A stretch of DNA of 35,459 nucleotides from Hyphomicrobiales bacterium (GCA_028290285.1 JAQGKD010000085.1:1-35459), one strand, 5' to 3'. Positions 1 to 7,939 are shown, counted from the stretch's first letter. Notes: generated from the letters alone by a model not told the origin. Numbers and translations are program-made.

Positions 1-461
1 TTATGAAGTTGTCGGTCTTGAGCGAAAGTTCGGACGCGCTCTTCGACAGTCAAATTGCCGTCAATCTGAAGGGCACCTTCAATATGCTTCGGGAGGCTCC
101 CCGAAGGATCCGGGAAGGCGGCAGGATCATCAACTTGTCGTCGAGCGTCGTCGGGCTGTATCAGCTGAGTTACGGCATTTACGCCGCTACAAAAGCCGGG
201 ATCGAAGCTATGACGCGTGTACTCGCCAAAGAATTGCGGGGCAGCAAGATCACGGTGAATGCAGTGGCGCCTGGACCGACAGCAACGGCCCTGTTCCTGG
301 ATGGCAAGCCGCAGGCCGTGGTCGATCACCTGACCAAGCTGGCGCCTCTGGAGCGTCTCGGCCGACCGGAGGATATCTCCAGTGTCGTCGCCTTCCTTTC
401 AGGTCCAGATGGAGCTTGGATCAACGGTCAAGTTTTGCGAGCAAACGGTGGTGTCATCTGA
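1..461 (+). CDS. SDR family oxidoreductase, 3' part (gene enters from the left edge)
   Basis: This is the C-terminal two thirds of a classical short-chain dehydrogenase/reductase, an NAD(P)-dependent oxidoreductase. The visible part has the NxxG-like NLKG segment, the catalytic serine in the NLSSS stretch, the YAATK form of the YxxxK active site, the VNAVAPGPTAT segment after it, and the usual C-terminal end with PEDISSVVAFL and a WINGQ-like motif. The N-terminal TGxxxGIG cofactor loop is missing because it lies outside the window, so the first methionine seen at position 3 is probably internal. Substrate cannot be told from the sequence. It ends at a TGA, and about 290 bases without a convincing gene follow. 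Confidence 0.88.
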   Translation, partial: MKLSVLSESSDALFDSQIAVNLKGTFNMLREAPRRIREGGRIINLSSSVVGLYQLSYGIYAATKAGIEAMTRVLAKELRGSKITVNAVAPGPTATALFLDGKPQAVVDHLTKLAPLERLGRPEDISSVVAFLSGPDGAWINGQVLRANGGVI

Positions 462-754
462 CCTCGCCGAGACTGCTGCTGGCAGGATTGATACGCTTTC
501 TGAGCCGGCAAAAAAGATTCGCAGCCAAGCATGGGGAGCTGTTCAATTACGAACGAACCACACGGCTAAAATGGGAACGCGATGGAGATAGTACATTGTT
601 GCGCGACCGTCTCTGACCCATTTCGGACTCTGACATTGGTCACGTTCGGCAGCAGGCAAGCTGCCGGGCGCCTCGCGCGACATCTTGGGGGACTAACACT
701 GCAGTACCCACACAAACTCAGGCTGACAACAAGGCTAGTCCTGCCAATCCTTGA
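462..754. other. Intergenic stretch without a recognised gene
   Basis: Short open frames here have no recognisable motif and no good ribosome binding site. No strong hairpin followed by a T-run was seen after the SDR gene. I see nothing definite in it. Confidence 0.4.
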
Positions 755-1003
755 TTAATCTGGCCAAGGAGCGGGATTGGCGGTTGGGGGTATTTCACGC
801 AAGGGCGACACCGTATCCTCCTGCTGATCGTGAACCACGATGGTCACACGAGGATATGCAGCACGAATCCTACTGGCTTCCGCCATAGCAGAAGCTTGAT
901 CCGCATAAGACGCCTTGCGTTGTCCATCTATCACGAGAACGTACCTTTCCTCATGGACGTAGCTACGGGGCGTCTTACGCCCTTGCCTTTCATCAGCTTC
1001 CAT
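755..1003 (-). CDS. Small hypothetical protein (82 aa)
   Basis: I do not recognise a named family with certainty. The frame is supported by a near-ideal ribosome binding site, AGGAGG, six bases before the ATG. The protein looks like a compact soluble alpha/beta domain: a YVLVIDG strand, a QASAMAEASRIRAAYP helix and a VTIVVHDQQED strand, with a polar tail ending in PAPWPD. Small proteins of this pattern (strand with a DG turn, helix, strand with a D) occur in Hyphomicrobiales, but this is from memory and is not a confirmed match. It stands alone between the SDR fragment and the transporter gene. Function is unknown. Confidence 0.65.
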   Translation of the reverse strand: MEADERQGRKTPRSYVHEERYVLVIDGQRKASYADQASAMAEASRIRAAYPRVTIVVHDQQEDTVSPLREIPPTANPAPWPD

Positions 1004-1272
1004 GAGCGCCTCCTACTCGTAAGCAGAAGGGCCGTTGATGCAGTAGGCGTGTGGCCTCGCCATATTGCTGCATGACTAGCCGCGCTGGGGTCGCCGAGGG
1101 CCGCGCGCGCATTCAGGCTCGGCAAATCAAACATCTGAAACATTTACGTCTGGCATCTCGCGCCCGGTTAGCGCAACCATGACTGGCCAAATGGTTTTTT
1201 GAACTTGCGAAAAGGCCAAGATGTGTCCGAGTTCTGGGATCAAGCCGATGCCTGGCGAGAGGTCGCAGCCGC
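1004..1272. other. Intergenic stretch without a recognised gene
   Basis: No coding frame with a credible start or motif was found between the small hypothetical gene and the end of the transporter gene. Frames entering from the right are shadows of the transporter. Confidence 0.35.
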
Positions 1273-2277
1273 TTACATGTTCAGCGTCTCCAGTTCGCCA
1301 ACCGCGATCCCGACCAGGGTGCGACAGAACAGCCAGACGATCACCGCCGTCGATAATGCGAGGAAAGCGAGAGCGATGATCTGCCCAAAGACTCCGGGCG
1401 ACCTTTCCGCAAAACGCAGGGCTGCGCTAGTCGATGCAGCAAGTGGAAAAGCTATACTCCACCAGGAAATCCTGAATGGGCAACACAACGGAAGATGCAC
1501 CAGCAAGAAAAGAAAAATAGCGCTTAGGAAGAGGCCGATCATGAAAAGCGATTGAGCAAAAAGATCGTTGCGTCCAGTAATGGTGAGGTAAGCCGAGTAG
1601 CCTATCGAGAACGGCGCTGTCAAAATCATCAAAGCCGGTCTCAGCGGTTTCGGCAACGGCGCGTGATACATCAGCCTGTTTAGGATCAGCGTAAAAATAG
1701 GAATGGTCAAAAAGAGGCCGACCGCTAAAGACAAAACAGAAACTTCGTCCAAGCCCGTCAGATGGAGAGCGGGAATGGCCAACGGGACGTTCGCGATTCC
1801 GCCCGCGGGAACGATCCAAGCCGGATGGGCCAGCTCGGCTGGCTGTTGCGCGCTCATCCAACGCGCGACCATAAACCCGGTGAACATGATCATCGAGCTT
1901 GCGCCTGAGATCCAGATCGCCAAGGCTACGTTCGGCGAAATGCCAGCCAGGGACCCAGAAAGCGACAGCAAGCTCAATGGAAGAAGTCCGAACAAACTTC
2001 CTACTACAGGATGTTGAAACTCCGCCCGGATTGCTCCAGGAGCGAAGAACGACTTCGCAACGTAAGCGCAAGTCAGAGCCGCAATTGTGATAACCGCGAT
2101 CCAGATTAGCGCAGCGGACACCCAGCTCGGAAATCCGAACCTCTGACCCGCAAGCCGCCAATCTAGGCCCAGCCCGCCAACAGCTGACGTGGCTCCGAAG
2201 AGGCTCACGGGCACGGATGATATTTGCCGACGTAACCGCGCTGAAAAGCGTTCCGTCGCGGGCAATGCGGTGTCCAT
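1273..2277 (-). CDS. SLAC1/TehA (TDT) family transporter
   Basis: This is a hydrophobic inner membrane protein of 334 residues with about ten predicted membrane segments, the layout of the tellurite-resistance/dicarboxylate transporter (TDT) family that includes TehA, Mae1 and plant SLAC1 anion channels. Support comes from the repeated helical hairpins, the N-terminal VPVSLFGATSAVGGL segment, the HPVVGSLFGLLPLSLL segment early in the protein, and the HPAWIVPAGGIANVPLAIPAL segment in the middle. The start at 2277 is preferred over the ATG at 2316 because GAGGG lies just upstream of it. The natural substrate could be a small anion, a dicarboxylate or sulfite; the sequence does not decide. The gene looks intact, unlike its neighbour upstream. 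Confidence 0.82.
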   Translation of the reverse strand: MDTALPATERFSARLRRQISSVPVSLFGATSAVGGLGLDWRLAGQRFGFPSWVSAALIWIAVITIAALTCAYVAKSFFAPGAIRAEFQHPVVGSLFGLLPLSLLSLSGSLAGISPNVALAIWISGASSMIMFTGFMVARWMSAQQPAELAHPAWIVPAGGIANVPLAIPALHLTGLDEVSVLSLAVGLFLTIPIFTLILNRLMYHAPLPKPLRPALMILTAPFSIGYSAYLTITGRNDLFAQSLFMIGLFLSAIFLFLLVHLPLCCPFRISWWSIAFPLAASTSAALRFAERSPGVFGQIIALAFLALSTAVIVWLFCRTLVGIAVGELETLNM

Positions 2278-2349
2278 TTGGCCCTCGGATCGGTTATCGT
2301 TCCGGAATGATGGCATAGATCACGAGCATGGGGAACCGAGCCCATCGCA

Positions 2350-2847
2350 TTAATATCTTAACACTTTTGTCGGTTGGGCTGGGCTCGAGGCGGCCCGGTT
2401 CAGCCGTCCTGTTCCGAACCGAATAGGGTTCCCGATCGCACGCGCCAGCACACTTGACTTACCTTCTAAAAGCCGGGATTGCAGGATGTAATAAGCGATC
2501 GCGCATGCCAAGAGATTCGCGCCGTAAAGAAGCGTCGGCAATTGGCCGAACTGATTCTCGCCCATCCAACCAGTCGTAAACGGGATGAGAGATAACCAGA
2601 ACAGAAGATGCAGATTCGACCAGAGCACGATGCCATTTACGTGCCTGACGCTCTGAAGCATGTGATGATGGTTGTTCCAGTAAATCCCAATGTAAATGAA
2701 ACTGAGTACATAGCTCGTGAACACGGGCCAGAGCGCGGCGAGCGCCTGAAAGTCCTGACCATGCGGGATTTTTAGCTCCAGCACCATGACGGTGATGATG
2801 ATTGCAAGCACGCCATCGCTAAATGCCTCTAGCCGATTCTTCTGCAT
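2350..2847 (-). CDS. TMEM175-type potassium channel family protein (DUF1211), C-terminally shortened
   Basis: The N-terminus holds the family signature RLEAFSDGVLAI with the conserved F-S-D at the start of the first membrane segment. The conserved YWNNHHH and WSNLHLLFWLSLIPF segments follow. Family members are inner membrane potassium channels or channel-like proteins, usually about 190-210 residues with six membrane segments. Here only four segments are present, and after LARAIGN near residue 140 the chain runs into a short polar tail ending KVLRY. The last two segments expected by family knowledge are therefore missing. The start at 2847 is chosen because AAGGGAAGA precedes it. The shortened protein may be non-functional; a frameshift or deletion near 2350-2440 is the likely cause. 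Confidence 0.8.
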   Translation of the reverse strand: MQKNRLEAFSDGVLAIIITVMVLELKIPHGQDFQALAALWPVFTSYVLSFIYIGIYWNNHHHMLQSVRHVNGIVLWSNLHLLFWLSLIPFTTGWMGENQFGQLPTLLYGANLLACAIAYYILQSRLLEGKSSVLARAIGNPIRFGTGRLNRAASSPAQPTKVLRY

Positions 2848-2993
2848 CAAGTCTTCCCTTGGTGGCGCCGACGAAATATAGCATGCCGCATCGATGCGAT
2901 TCACGTCTTGAAGCAGGCCAATATATGCGCGTCATGACGAACTACCATGCCACCGCCTTTTTGCGCGCCAGCCAACGATCAAGGTACGGCGTC

Positions 2994-3296
2994 TCAGAAG
3001 TATCTCGGAATCGGGCCCCGCTGGGGTGTCTGATCCGGCAGATCGACTTCGATCTCGTCGACATAGCACCAACTTTACCCTTCTGGCGGATTATATCCCT
3101 CTATGATTGGATGGCGGGTTGCGTCGAAATGGGCCTGCGCATGCCGGTGAGGTGACTGATCGCAGCAACCGACATGGCCGCAGGTCCGGCACAGACGCAG
3201 ATGCGCCCACACGCTTCCAATCTTCAGGCACTCTTCGCAGCCGAGCGCGCTCGGGCGGACCTCATGAATGGCAGAGCCGTGATGGCAGGATCTCAT
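2994..3296 (-). pseudogene. UBP-type zinc finger protein, interrupted by an in-frame stop
   Basis: The first 73 codons encode a ubiquitin-protease-type zinc finger: paired cysteines around residues 20-23, WAHLRLCRTCGHVGCCDQSPH, and a HFDATRHPII segment. A TAA stop occurs at 3075-3077. Reading through it in the same frame gives WCYVDE and later GPIPRYF before a TGA at 2994, which is the C-terminus I expect for full-length members of about 100 residues. One codon therefore breaks an otherwise complete gene; at that place the family normally has a short W-x-W step. The start codon overlaps the stop of the upstream reductase fragment (ATGA), consistent with a former two-gene operon. Such zinc-finger genes often follow thioredoxin-reductase-like genes. 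Confidence 0.75.
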
Positions 3297-3925
3297 TTGG
3301 GTTCCTTGGCGGCTCGTTCGGAGAGCATCGAGTGGATCTGTGCGACCACAGCGGCGCCTTCACCGACGGCCGCGGCGACGCGCTTTGTCGAGCCGGCCCG
3401 GACGTCGCCAATCGCGAAGACGCCAGCTCTGCTCGTTTCAAGCGGCAAGGCGCCGCCGCCGGTCACGATGAACCCCTTGCTGTCGGCCGCCACGCAACCG
3501 CGCGCCCAATCGCTGTTGGGTTCGGCGCCGATGAACAGGAACATATGTCGCAAGGCGCAGCGTTGCATTGCCCCATCACGGAAGTTGCGGAAAACGGCTG
3601 CGGAAAGACCGCTCTCGCGATCACCCTCCAGAGCCGCCACTTCGACACCAACATGGACTTCGACATTCGGGAGAGCGTCGATCCGGTCGATCAGGTAGCG
3701 GGACATTGTCTGCGCCAACGGCCGGCGGACGACAAGATGAAGCCGTCGGACCTGAGGGGCCAAGAAAACCACGGCTTGGCCGGCGGAATTGCCGCCCCCG
3801 ACGAGCGCAACTTCCTCGCCAGCGCAAAGCCGTGCCTCGATTGCCGAAACCCAATAGGAAACGCTGGCCCCTTCAAACGTCTCGAGGTTTGGAACAGCGG
3901 GCCGGCGATAGCGCGCCCCCGACGG
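3293..3925 (-). pseudogene. FAD-dependent thioredoxin-reductase-like protein, 3' half only
   Basis: The frame encodes the NAD(P)-binding and C-terminal FAD parts of a thioredoxin-reductase-like flavoprotein. It reads VPNLETFEG, then EARLCAGEEVALVGGGNSAGQA (the second GxGxxA-type dinucleotide fold), then LIDRIDALPNVEV, and near the end VFAIGDVRAGSTKRVAAAVGEGA, the GD motif that contacts FAD. The N-terminal FAD-binding half is absent. Going upstream the homology stops at about GARYRR (near 3920), where the sequence turns into an ECF sigma factor in another frame. There is no start codon of its own with a ribosome binding site at that point; the first in-frame ATG is at 3772. It is the downstream product of a deletion and probably not functional. 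Confidence 0.82.
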
Positions 3926-4278
3926 CCGCCGTCGGGGATCGAGTCGGTGAGCGTGTCGGATAGTTCCTCTCCGTAGGAGCGCAGGGATCGACGCCGATCA
4001 ATCGCCTTATTACGCGCAATGGTCGCGAGCCAAGTAATGGGGCTTCCGCGCTCTTGATCGAATTGTGGAGCCTTGAGCCAAACTGTCAGATAGACGTCTT
4101 GCAGGATCTCTTCCGCCTCATCGCGTGTGGGCAAAATACGCAGTATCACGCCAAAAAGTTTCGCCGAGGTCTTGTTGTAGATGCTTTGGAGCGCATTGCG
4201 GTCGCCCTTCGCAACTTTTGCGATCAGGCGAGATAGGGCATCGCGCGCCTCTAAAGCTGGCGCAGCTACGGTGGTCAT
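3926..4278 (-). pseudogene. ECF sigma factor, 5' half only (region 2), fused to the reductase remnant
   Basis: The first 115 or so codons encode an ECF-type RNA polymerase sigma factor. Region 2 is clear: ALQSIYNKTSAKLFGVILRIL, then DEAEEILQDVYLTVW (core-binding and -10 helix), then SPITWLATIARNKAIDRRR. After SYGEELSDTLTDSIPDGG the frame continues into reductase DNA read out of frame and ends near 3691. Region 4, which reads the -35 element, is missing. A protein made from this gene would carry region 2 with an unrelated tail of about 75 residues. Family knowledge says such a factor should not direct normal promoter use. The junction with the reductase lies at about 3915-3930. Confidence 0.82.
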
Positions 4279-4912
4279 TTGGCGCGCCCTCTAACGTCAG
4301 CCTAACTGCTGCGTATCGTAACTTTCGCGCGGTGTAAATTGGGCGGGACGCATCGCAAGGACGCGTCCCGCTCGGCCCCCTGGAGAAGGACCGCCAGATG
4401 CGTGGTCCGGCGGTCTCAAACAGGCCCAGTCAGACATAGTTCCCCGTGCGAACGCCCGAGGCGCGGTCCTGCTCGAAACACTAAGTGAGAATGGCCAAGC
4501 TAGTGGAAGGATAGGCACGGCAGGTCCCAAAATGCTGCGGCCTCCTCCGCCCCGTCGGGTTAGCCGGTCGTAAACGAGGGTTTGGGTACCGTCCGGCTCG
4601 CAGAAGATCACAGACCAAACTTCCGCACCCCGCGCCTCGATGAAGTCTCGGCGGATACATCCTGAATGGGGGCGCTCGCCCTCGACACCTATATGGTCTG
4701 CTATGGTCTGCGCACACGCCCTCGACGCGTCAGTCGTCGCGGCGTGGTTCGGATTTTCCGTGTTCTGCGGGCTGGTCGGCTCCTGGCTCGGCTATCCCTT
4801 GCTCGCTCTCGCGATGCGCCGGACCGCGCCATTACCGTCGCGCCTGTTCCCCGTCAGCACCTATGTCCCAGATATAAGGTTGTGATTTAAGGAGAGTTTT
4901 GGTCTCGGGGTC
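4279..4912. other. Region without an intact gene, possible remnants
   Basis: No complete gene is seen between the sigma factor start and the transposase fragment. Two stretches look protein-like. On the minus strand near 4560-4640 a frame reads RDFIEARGAEVWSVIFCEP. On the plus strand near 4735-4840 a frame reads FCGLVGSWLGYPLLALAMRR, which could be an N-terminal membrane segment. I cannot assign either. The left end of the insertion element upstream of 4913 should lie in the last part of this stretch, but I could not identify its terminal repeat. Confidence 0.35.
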
Positions 4913-5215
4913 ATGGCGAAGCAACCAAAGATGAGCCCTAAATCCTCAAGTGCCGGAAAGCCTGCCGAGCAGGTTGTGAAGGACATACGCCGGGCGACCC
5001 GACGGCATTTTTCAGCTGAGGATAAGATTCGGATCGTGCTGGACGGTTTGCGCGGCGAAGAAAGCATCGCGGAGCTGTGCCGCAAGGAAGGGATGGCGCA
5101 GAGCCTTTATTACACCTGGACCAAGAAGTTCATGGAGGCGGGCAAGCGGCGCATGGCAGGCGATACGGCGCGTGCCGTCACGACCGACGAGGTCAGGGAT
5201 CTGCGCCGCAATGCG
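4913..5215 (+). mobile_element. IS3-type transposase OrfA fragment
   Basis: The frame opens with MAKQPKMSPKSSS and reads VVKDIRRATRRHFSAEDKIRIVLDGLRGEESIAELCRKEGM, then SLYYTWTKKFMEAGKRR. This is the helix-turn-helix domain of an OrfA protein of the IS3 group, which binds the terminal repeats of its element. Homology ends at about EVRDLRRNA near 5215, before the coiled-coil leucine zipper that OrfA proteins normally have. No OrfB with the DDE catalytic domain follows. The element is thus a 5' remnant and cannot move by itself. It runs directly into a macB-like remnant on the other strand, so an insertion followed by deletion probably shaped this junction. Confidence 0.78.
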
Positions 5216-5266
5216 GCTCGTCCTGCGGGGGCGTCGGGCGTCAGGACACCCCAGCGGACGTCCCGC

Positions 5267-5768
5267 TCAGTCGCGTCGAAGGGAAGCCATTGGAGATTGG
5301 GATGCGGCTCGAACCGCGGGATAGATGCCGAAGACGATTCCCACCAAAGCCGAAAACGCGAACGCGATTGTCGCGGGCCAAGGGGTCACGAGGACGCGCA
5401 GATCGAACAGCGTATAGGCGACCCAAGCGCCCGCGAGCCCGAGCACTGCCCCCATCATTCCGCCGGCAAGCGACAACACGGTTGCCTCCGAGAGGAACTG
5501 GGCAAGGATTTCAGATGGTGTCGCGGGCAATACCCAAGCTGGTCGTGACGGTGTCGTCCAGATCGGTCCCGGCGAGCGTCTGCCCCTTCCGCTCGAGAAT
5601 ACCGACGACCTTGAAGGGGACGTAGTTGACCCGGATTACCTGGCCGATCGGGTCCGCGTCGAACAGCTTGTCGACTACGGTGCGCCCTAGAAGGACGATG
5701 CGCTTATTCCGTCTGGACTGCGTGCCGGAGCCGACCAAGGCCGCCGTCCTTACCGAACTGGCAGCCAA
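5267..5768 (-). pseudogene. MacB-like ABC transporter permease remnant with internal deletion
   Basis: Two pieces of one MacB-type permease are present in order on the minus strand. The first, about 5735 to 5520, encodes the end of the periplasmic domain: RIVLLGRTVVDKLF, DPIGQVIRVN, PFKVVGILERKGQ and DLDDTVTTSLGIA. The second, 5530 to 5267, encodes the last two membrane segments: ILAQFLSEATVLSLAGG, then FAFSALVGIVFGIYPAVRAA, ending SPMASLRRD. Between IARDTI and ILAQF the part that normally holds the rest of the periplasmic domain and the second membrane segment (well over 100 residues) is missing, and the two pieces are in different frames. MacB-type permeases export macrolides or other substrates with a periplasmic adaptor. 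This copy is dead. Confidence 0.8.
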
Positions 5769-5796
5769 GCAGGCCGGGGGCTTAACCCCGCCCCTG

Positions 5797-6215
5797 TCCT
5801 GCTCAGGGCGTCGGAACAGAGCTTCTACAACACGTCCAGGATGAACATGACGAAGCTCATGGGGACCAGGACCACATCTGGCAGAACCTGGTTGCCTACG
5901 TGCAGAGCTTCTCGCCCGCGGTCAGGGGTATCTTCGAGCGGTTCGACTTCCCTGCGCAGAACGAATGGTTGGCCAAGAATGTCTTCTCTATCAGATCACC
6001 GAAAGTTCACCGCCATCGACCTGCACCCCGACAAGGTGTCCAACGGTCAGATGGTCTCGTCTTTGAGGAGTTGATCCGCAAGTTCGCTGAAATCTCAACG
6101 AGACTGCGGAAGACATTTCACCCCTCGTGAGGTCATCCGCCTGATGGTCAATCGCCTCTTTGTCGAGGATGACGATGTCCCGTCGAAGCCGGGGGTGGTC
6201 AGGTCCATCTCGATG
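5797..6215 (+). pseudogene. hsdM: Type I restriction-modification methyltransferase (HsdM) remnant
   Basis: Joining three frames recovers an HsdM segment: EQSFYNTSRMNMTKLMG, then DQDHIWQNLVAYVQSFSP and FERFDFPAQNEWLAKN, then FTAIDLHPDKVSNGQM, then LVFEELIRKFAEIS, then FTPREVIRLMVN and LFVEDDDV. HsdM is the DNA-methylating subunit of type I restriction systems; this part is the region before the SAM-binding domain. Each change of frame fits the loss of one base, mostly within a short run of identical bases (for example near 5862, 6003, 6051, 6096 and 6115). Recognisable homology stops at about GVVRSI near 6215, before the NPPY catalytic motif. No hsdS or hsdR is nearby. Confidence 0.8.
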
Positions 6216-6269
6216 CGGACGGAGGTACGAAGGAAGACTGCTACTTACCTCGACGATCTGTTGGAGAGC

Positions 6270-6956
6270 CTACGAGGCCTGGTAGCCACCTCTGATGACA
6301 CGCAGTACTTGAGGTGCTTGCCATTGCCCTCCACTCGGGGCTGGAATACCTCGGGCGTTCAACTCGGCGGCCACGGCTCGCAGGGACCCACCCTGAGCAC
6401 GTATTTCTTCAATAAATGGCAGGAGGGCTCGGTTCCTTGCCGCCGCCTTAGCGGCCCGAACGCCCACACCAGCTTTTCGACCCATGTCCTGCAGCAGAAT
6501 GAACTTGCCCCGGTCTCTGCTAAGCTTAACCCCACGTCCCTCAGCAGCCTTAAGTGCGACCTTGACCCGTTCGGACATGGTTTTCGCTTCGGCGCGGGCA
6601 ACTGCCTCTAGGATGGGAAGCGTCAGCGTCGTAACTTGAGGGAGGTCCAACGCCACGAACTCGACGCCGCTGCCCCGCAGGATTGATAAAAACGACAGGT
6701 TGCGGGCAAGCTGGCCTAGCTCTCCTATGATCAAGGTGGCGCCACGCACCCGGCAGAGAAGGAGGGCTTCTCCAAGTTTGGGATGGTTGGACCGCTCGGA
6801 CCGCTTGCCGGTCTTGACTTCCACGACCTCGGCGATGAGCTTCCAGCCGCCAGCCCCTAGATACGCCCTCACAGTCTCCTGCTGCGCCCCTAAGACCGAA
6901 CCCGACAGCTCTCTCTCATGAATGCGGTAGTACGCAACGAAGGATCGGTCGACCAT
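6270..6956 (-). CDS. Small serine recombinase (resolvase/invertase type) lacking the catalytic serine
   Basis: The 228-residue frame is full length for the resolvase subfamily common in Alphaproteobacteria. It shows FVAYYRI at the N-terminus, LGAQQETVRAYL, TGKRSERSN, ATLIIGELGQLARN, GVEFVALDLPQ, the E-helix AVARAEAKTMSERVK, and a C-terminal helix-turn-helix region with LRAVAAELNARGIPAPSGGQW. In active members the first motif reads YYRVST, with the serine attacking DNA. Here that position is His13 (YYRIHE). The second catalytic motif, normally DRLAR, is GQLAR (residues 81-85), so the first arginine and its aspartate are also gone. DNA binding could survive. The intact frame may be recent decay or a retained DNA-binding role. 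Confidence 0.8.
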   Translation of the reverse strand: MVDRSFVAYYRIHERELSGSVLGAQQETVRAYLGAGGWKLIAEVVEVKTGKRSERSNHPKLGEALLLCRVRGATLIIGELGQLARNLSFLSILRGSGVEFVALDLPQVTTLTLPILEAVARAEAKTMSERVKVALKAAEGRGVKLSRDRGKFILLQDMGRKAGVGVRAAKAAARNRALLPFIEEIRAQGGSLRAVAAELNARGIPAPSGGQWQAPQVLRVIRGGYQAS

Positions 6957-7041
6957 TTAATCCCACTGCGTTGCTTGCACACGTTTGCTGCTCAAATGTC
7001 CAGCCTTCGTTCCAAGGCGTCAAGCGCAAGGCCCTCGAAAA

Positions 7042-7070
7042 CAAAAAAGCCCGGCCGCGAGGCCGAGCTT
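7042..7070 (-). terminator. Rho-independent terminator of the outer membrane protein gene
   Basis: On the minus strand an AGCTCGGCC arm, a TCGC loop and a GGCCGGGCT arm are followed by six T residues. It lies 24 bases after the stop codon of the barrel protein gene and is oriented to end its transcript. Confidence 0.88.
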
Positions 7071-7093
7071 TCTCGTCTGGACCGAAGTCGAGA

Positions 7094-7939
7094 TCAGAAG
7101 CGGTAGTTCAGGCCGGCGCGAACGACGTCGAACTTGTTCTCGTTTCGCAGGGTAAACGTGGTCGCCGGTCCCGTGGCGGTCACGAAGGTCCGGCTGTTAC
7201 GGCCGAGATCAACGTGGAGGTATTCGGCCTTGACCGACCAAGCATTGGAGAAGGCATATTCGAGACCGCCGCCCAGCGTCCAGCCGATGCTGTTGCTGTT
7301 GCCGCCGGTACCCGTAACCAGGACGGGCGTGCTGAGAGCGTAGGGAGCACCTGCTCCAACCGTCTGGGAATAGACAGTGCCGGTGCCGCTCTTAGCGCCA
7401 TAGGCGAGGCCGCCGGTGACATAGATCAGAGCGCGGTCGAATGCATAGCCGAGGCGACCACGAACCGTACCGAAGTAGTTGCTACCGTTGCCCCGGTTGA
7501 CGGTGTAGTAGGTGTTATTAGCATAAGGGGCGGCGCCGTAGTAAGTGCCGGCAATAACGCCGTTGTTGCCCTTGTTGCGGTCGATGTAGTTGATGTCGGT
7601 TTCGACACCGGCCACGAAGGAGCCGAACTGCATGTTGTAGCCAGCCTGGGCGCCGCCGGTGAAGCCAGCATTGCTGCTGCTACCATTGTTGAGACCGTAG
7701 ATCGAGTAAGGAGCGCCCGCCGCTGGCAATCCACCAACGCCATAGCCGTTATAGCCATACCCAGCGCCGTGGTTGTTGAAGCTCGCGCCGGCGTTCAGAC
7801 CGACGTAGAAACCGGTCCACGTGAACATCGGCGCAGCAATGTAGGGAGCGGGCGCAGCGACGCGCGCGGGAAGGTCAGCTGCGAAAGCCGAACCGGCGCT
7901 GACAGCCAAAACTGTGGAGAGGAGAATATTACGGATCAT
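7094..7939 (-). CDS. Outer membrane beta-barrel protein (Omp25/Omp31-like)
   Basis: The protein has a signal peptide (MIRNILLSTVLAVSAGSAFA, cut before ADLP) and an eight-stranded barrel pattern typical of the Omp25/Omp31 group of Hyphomicrobiales. Marks are FTWTGFYVGLNAG after the signal peptide, GGAQAGYNMQFG with VAGVETDIN, VRGRLGYAFDRALIYVTGG, GWTLGGGLEYAFS with WSVKAEYLHVDLG, and the terminal NYRF with a C-terminal phenylalanine used for barrel insertion. A glycine/asparagine/tyrosine-rich stretch near residues 55-90 is probably a surface loop. The start at 7939 is chosen because it opens the signal peptide and follows AAGG. The gene stands alone and ends at a strong terminator, suggesting its own promoter in 7940-8050. 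Confidence 0.9.
   Translation of the reverse strand: MIRNILLSTVLAVSAGSAFAADLPARVAAPAPYIAAPMFTWTGFYVGLNAGASFNNHGAGYGYNGYGVGGLPAAGAPYSIYGLNNGSSSNAGFTGGAQAGYNMQFGSFVAGVETDINYIDRNKGNNGVIAGTYYGAAPYANNTYYTVNRGNGSNYFGTVRGRLGYAFDRALIYVTGGLAYGAKSGTGTVYSQTVGAGAPYALSTPVLVTGTGGNSNSIGWTLGGGLEYAFSNAWSVKAEYLHVDLGRNSRTFVTATGPATTFTLRNENKFDVVRAGLNYRF

Noticed and set aside
4640..4885. Plus-strand frame with a membrane-like segment before the IS fragment
   Set aside because: One hydrophobic segment resembling a glycosyltransferase N-terminus is too little for a gene call; kept only as a possible remnant.
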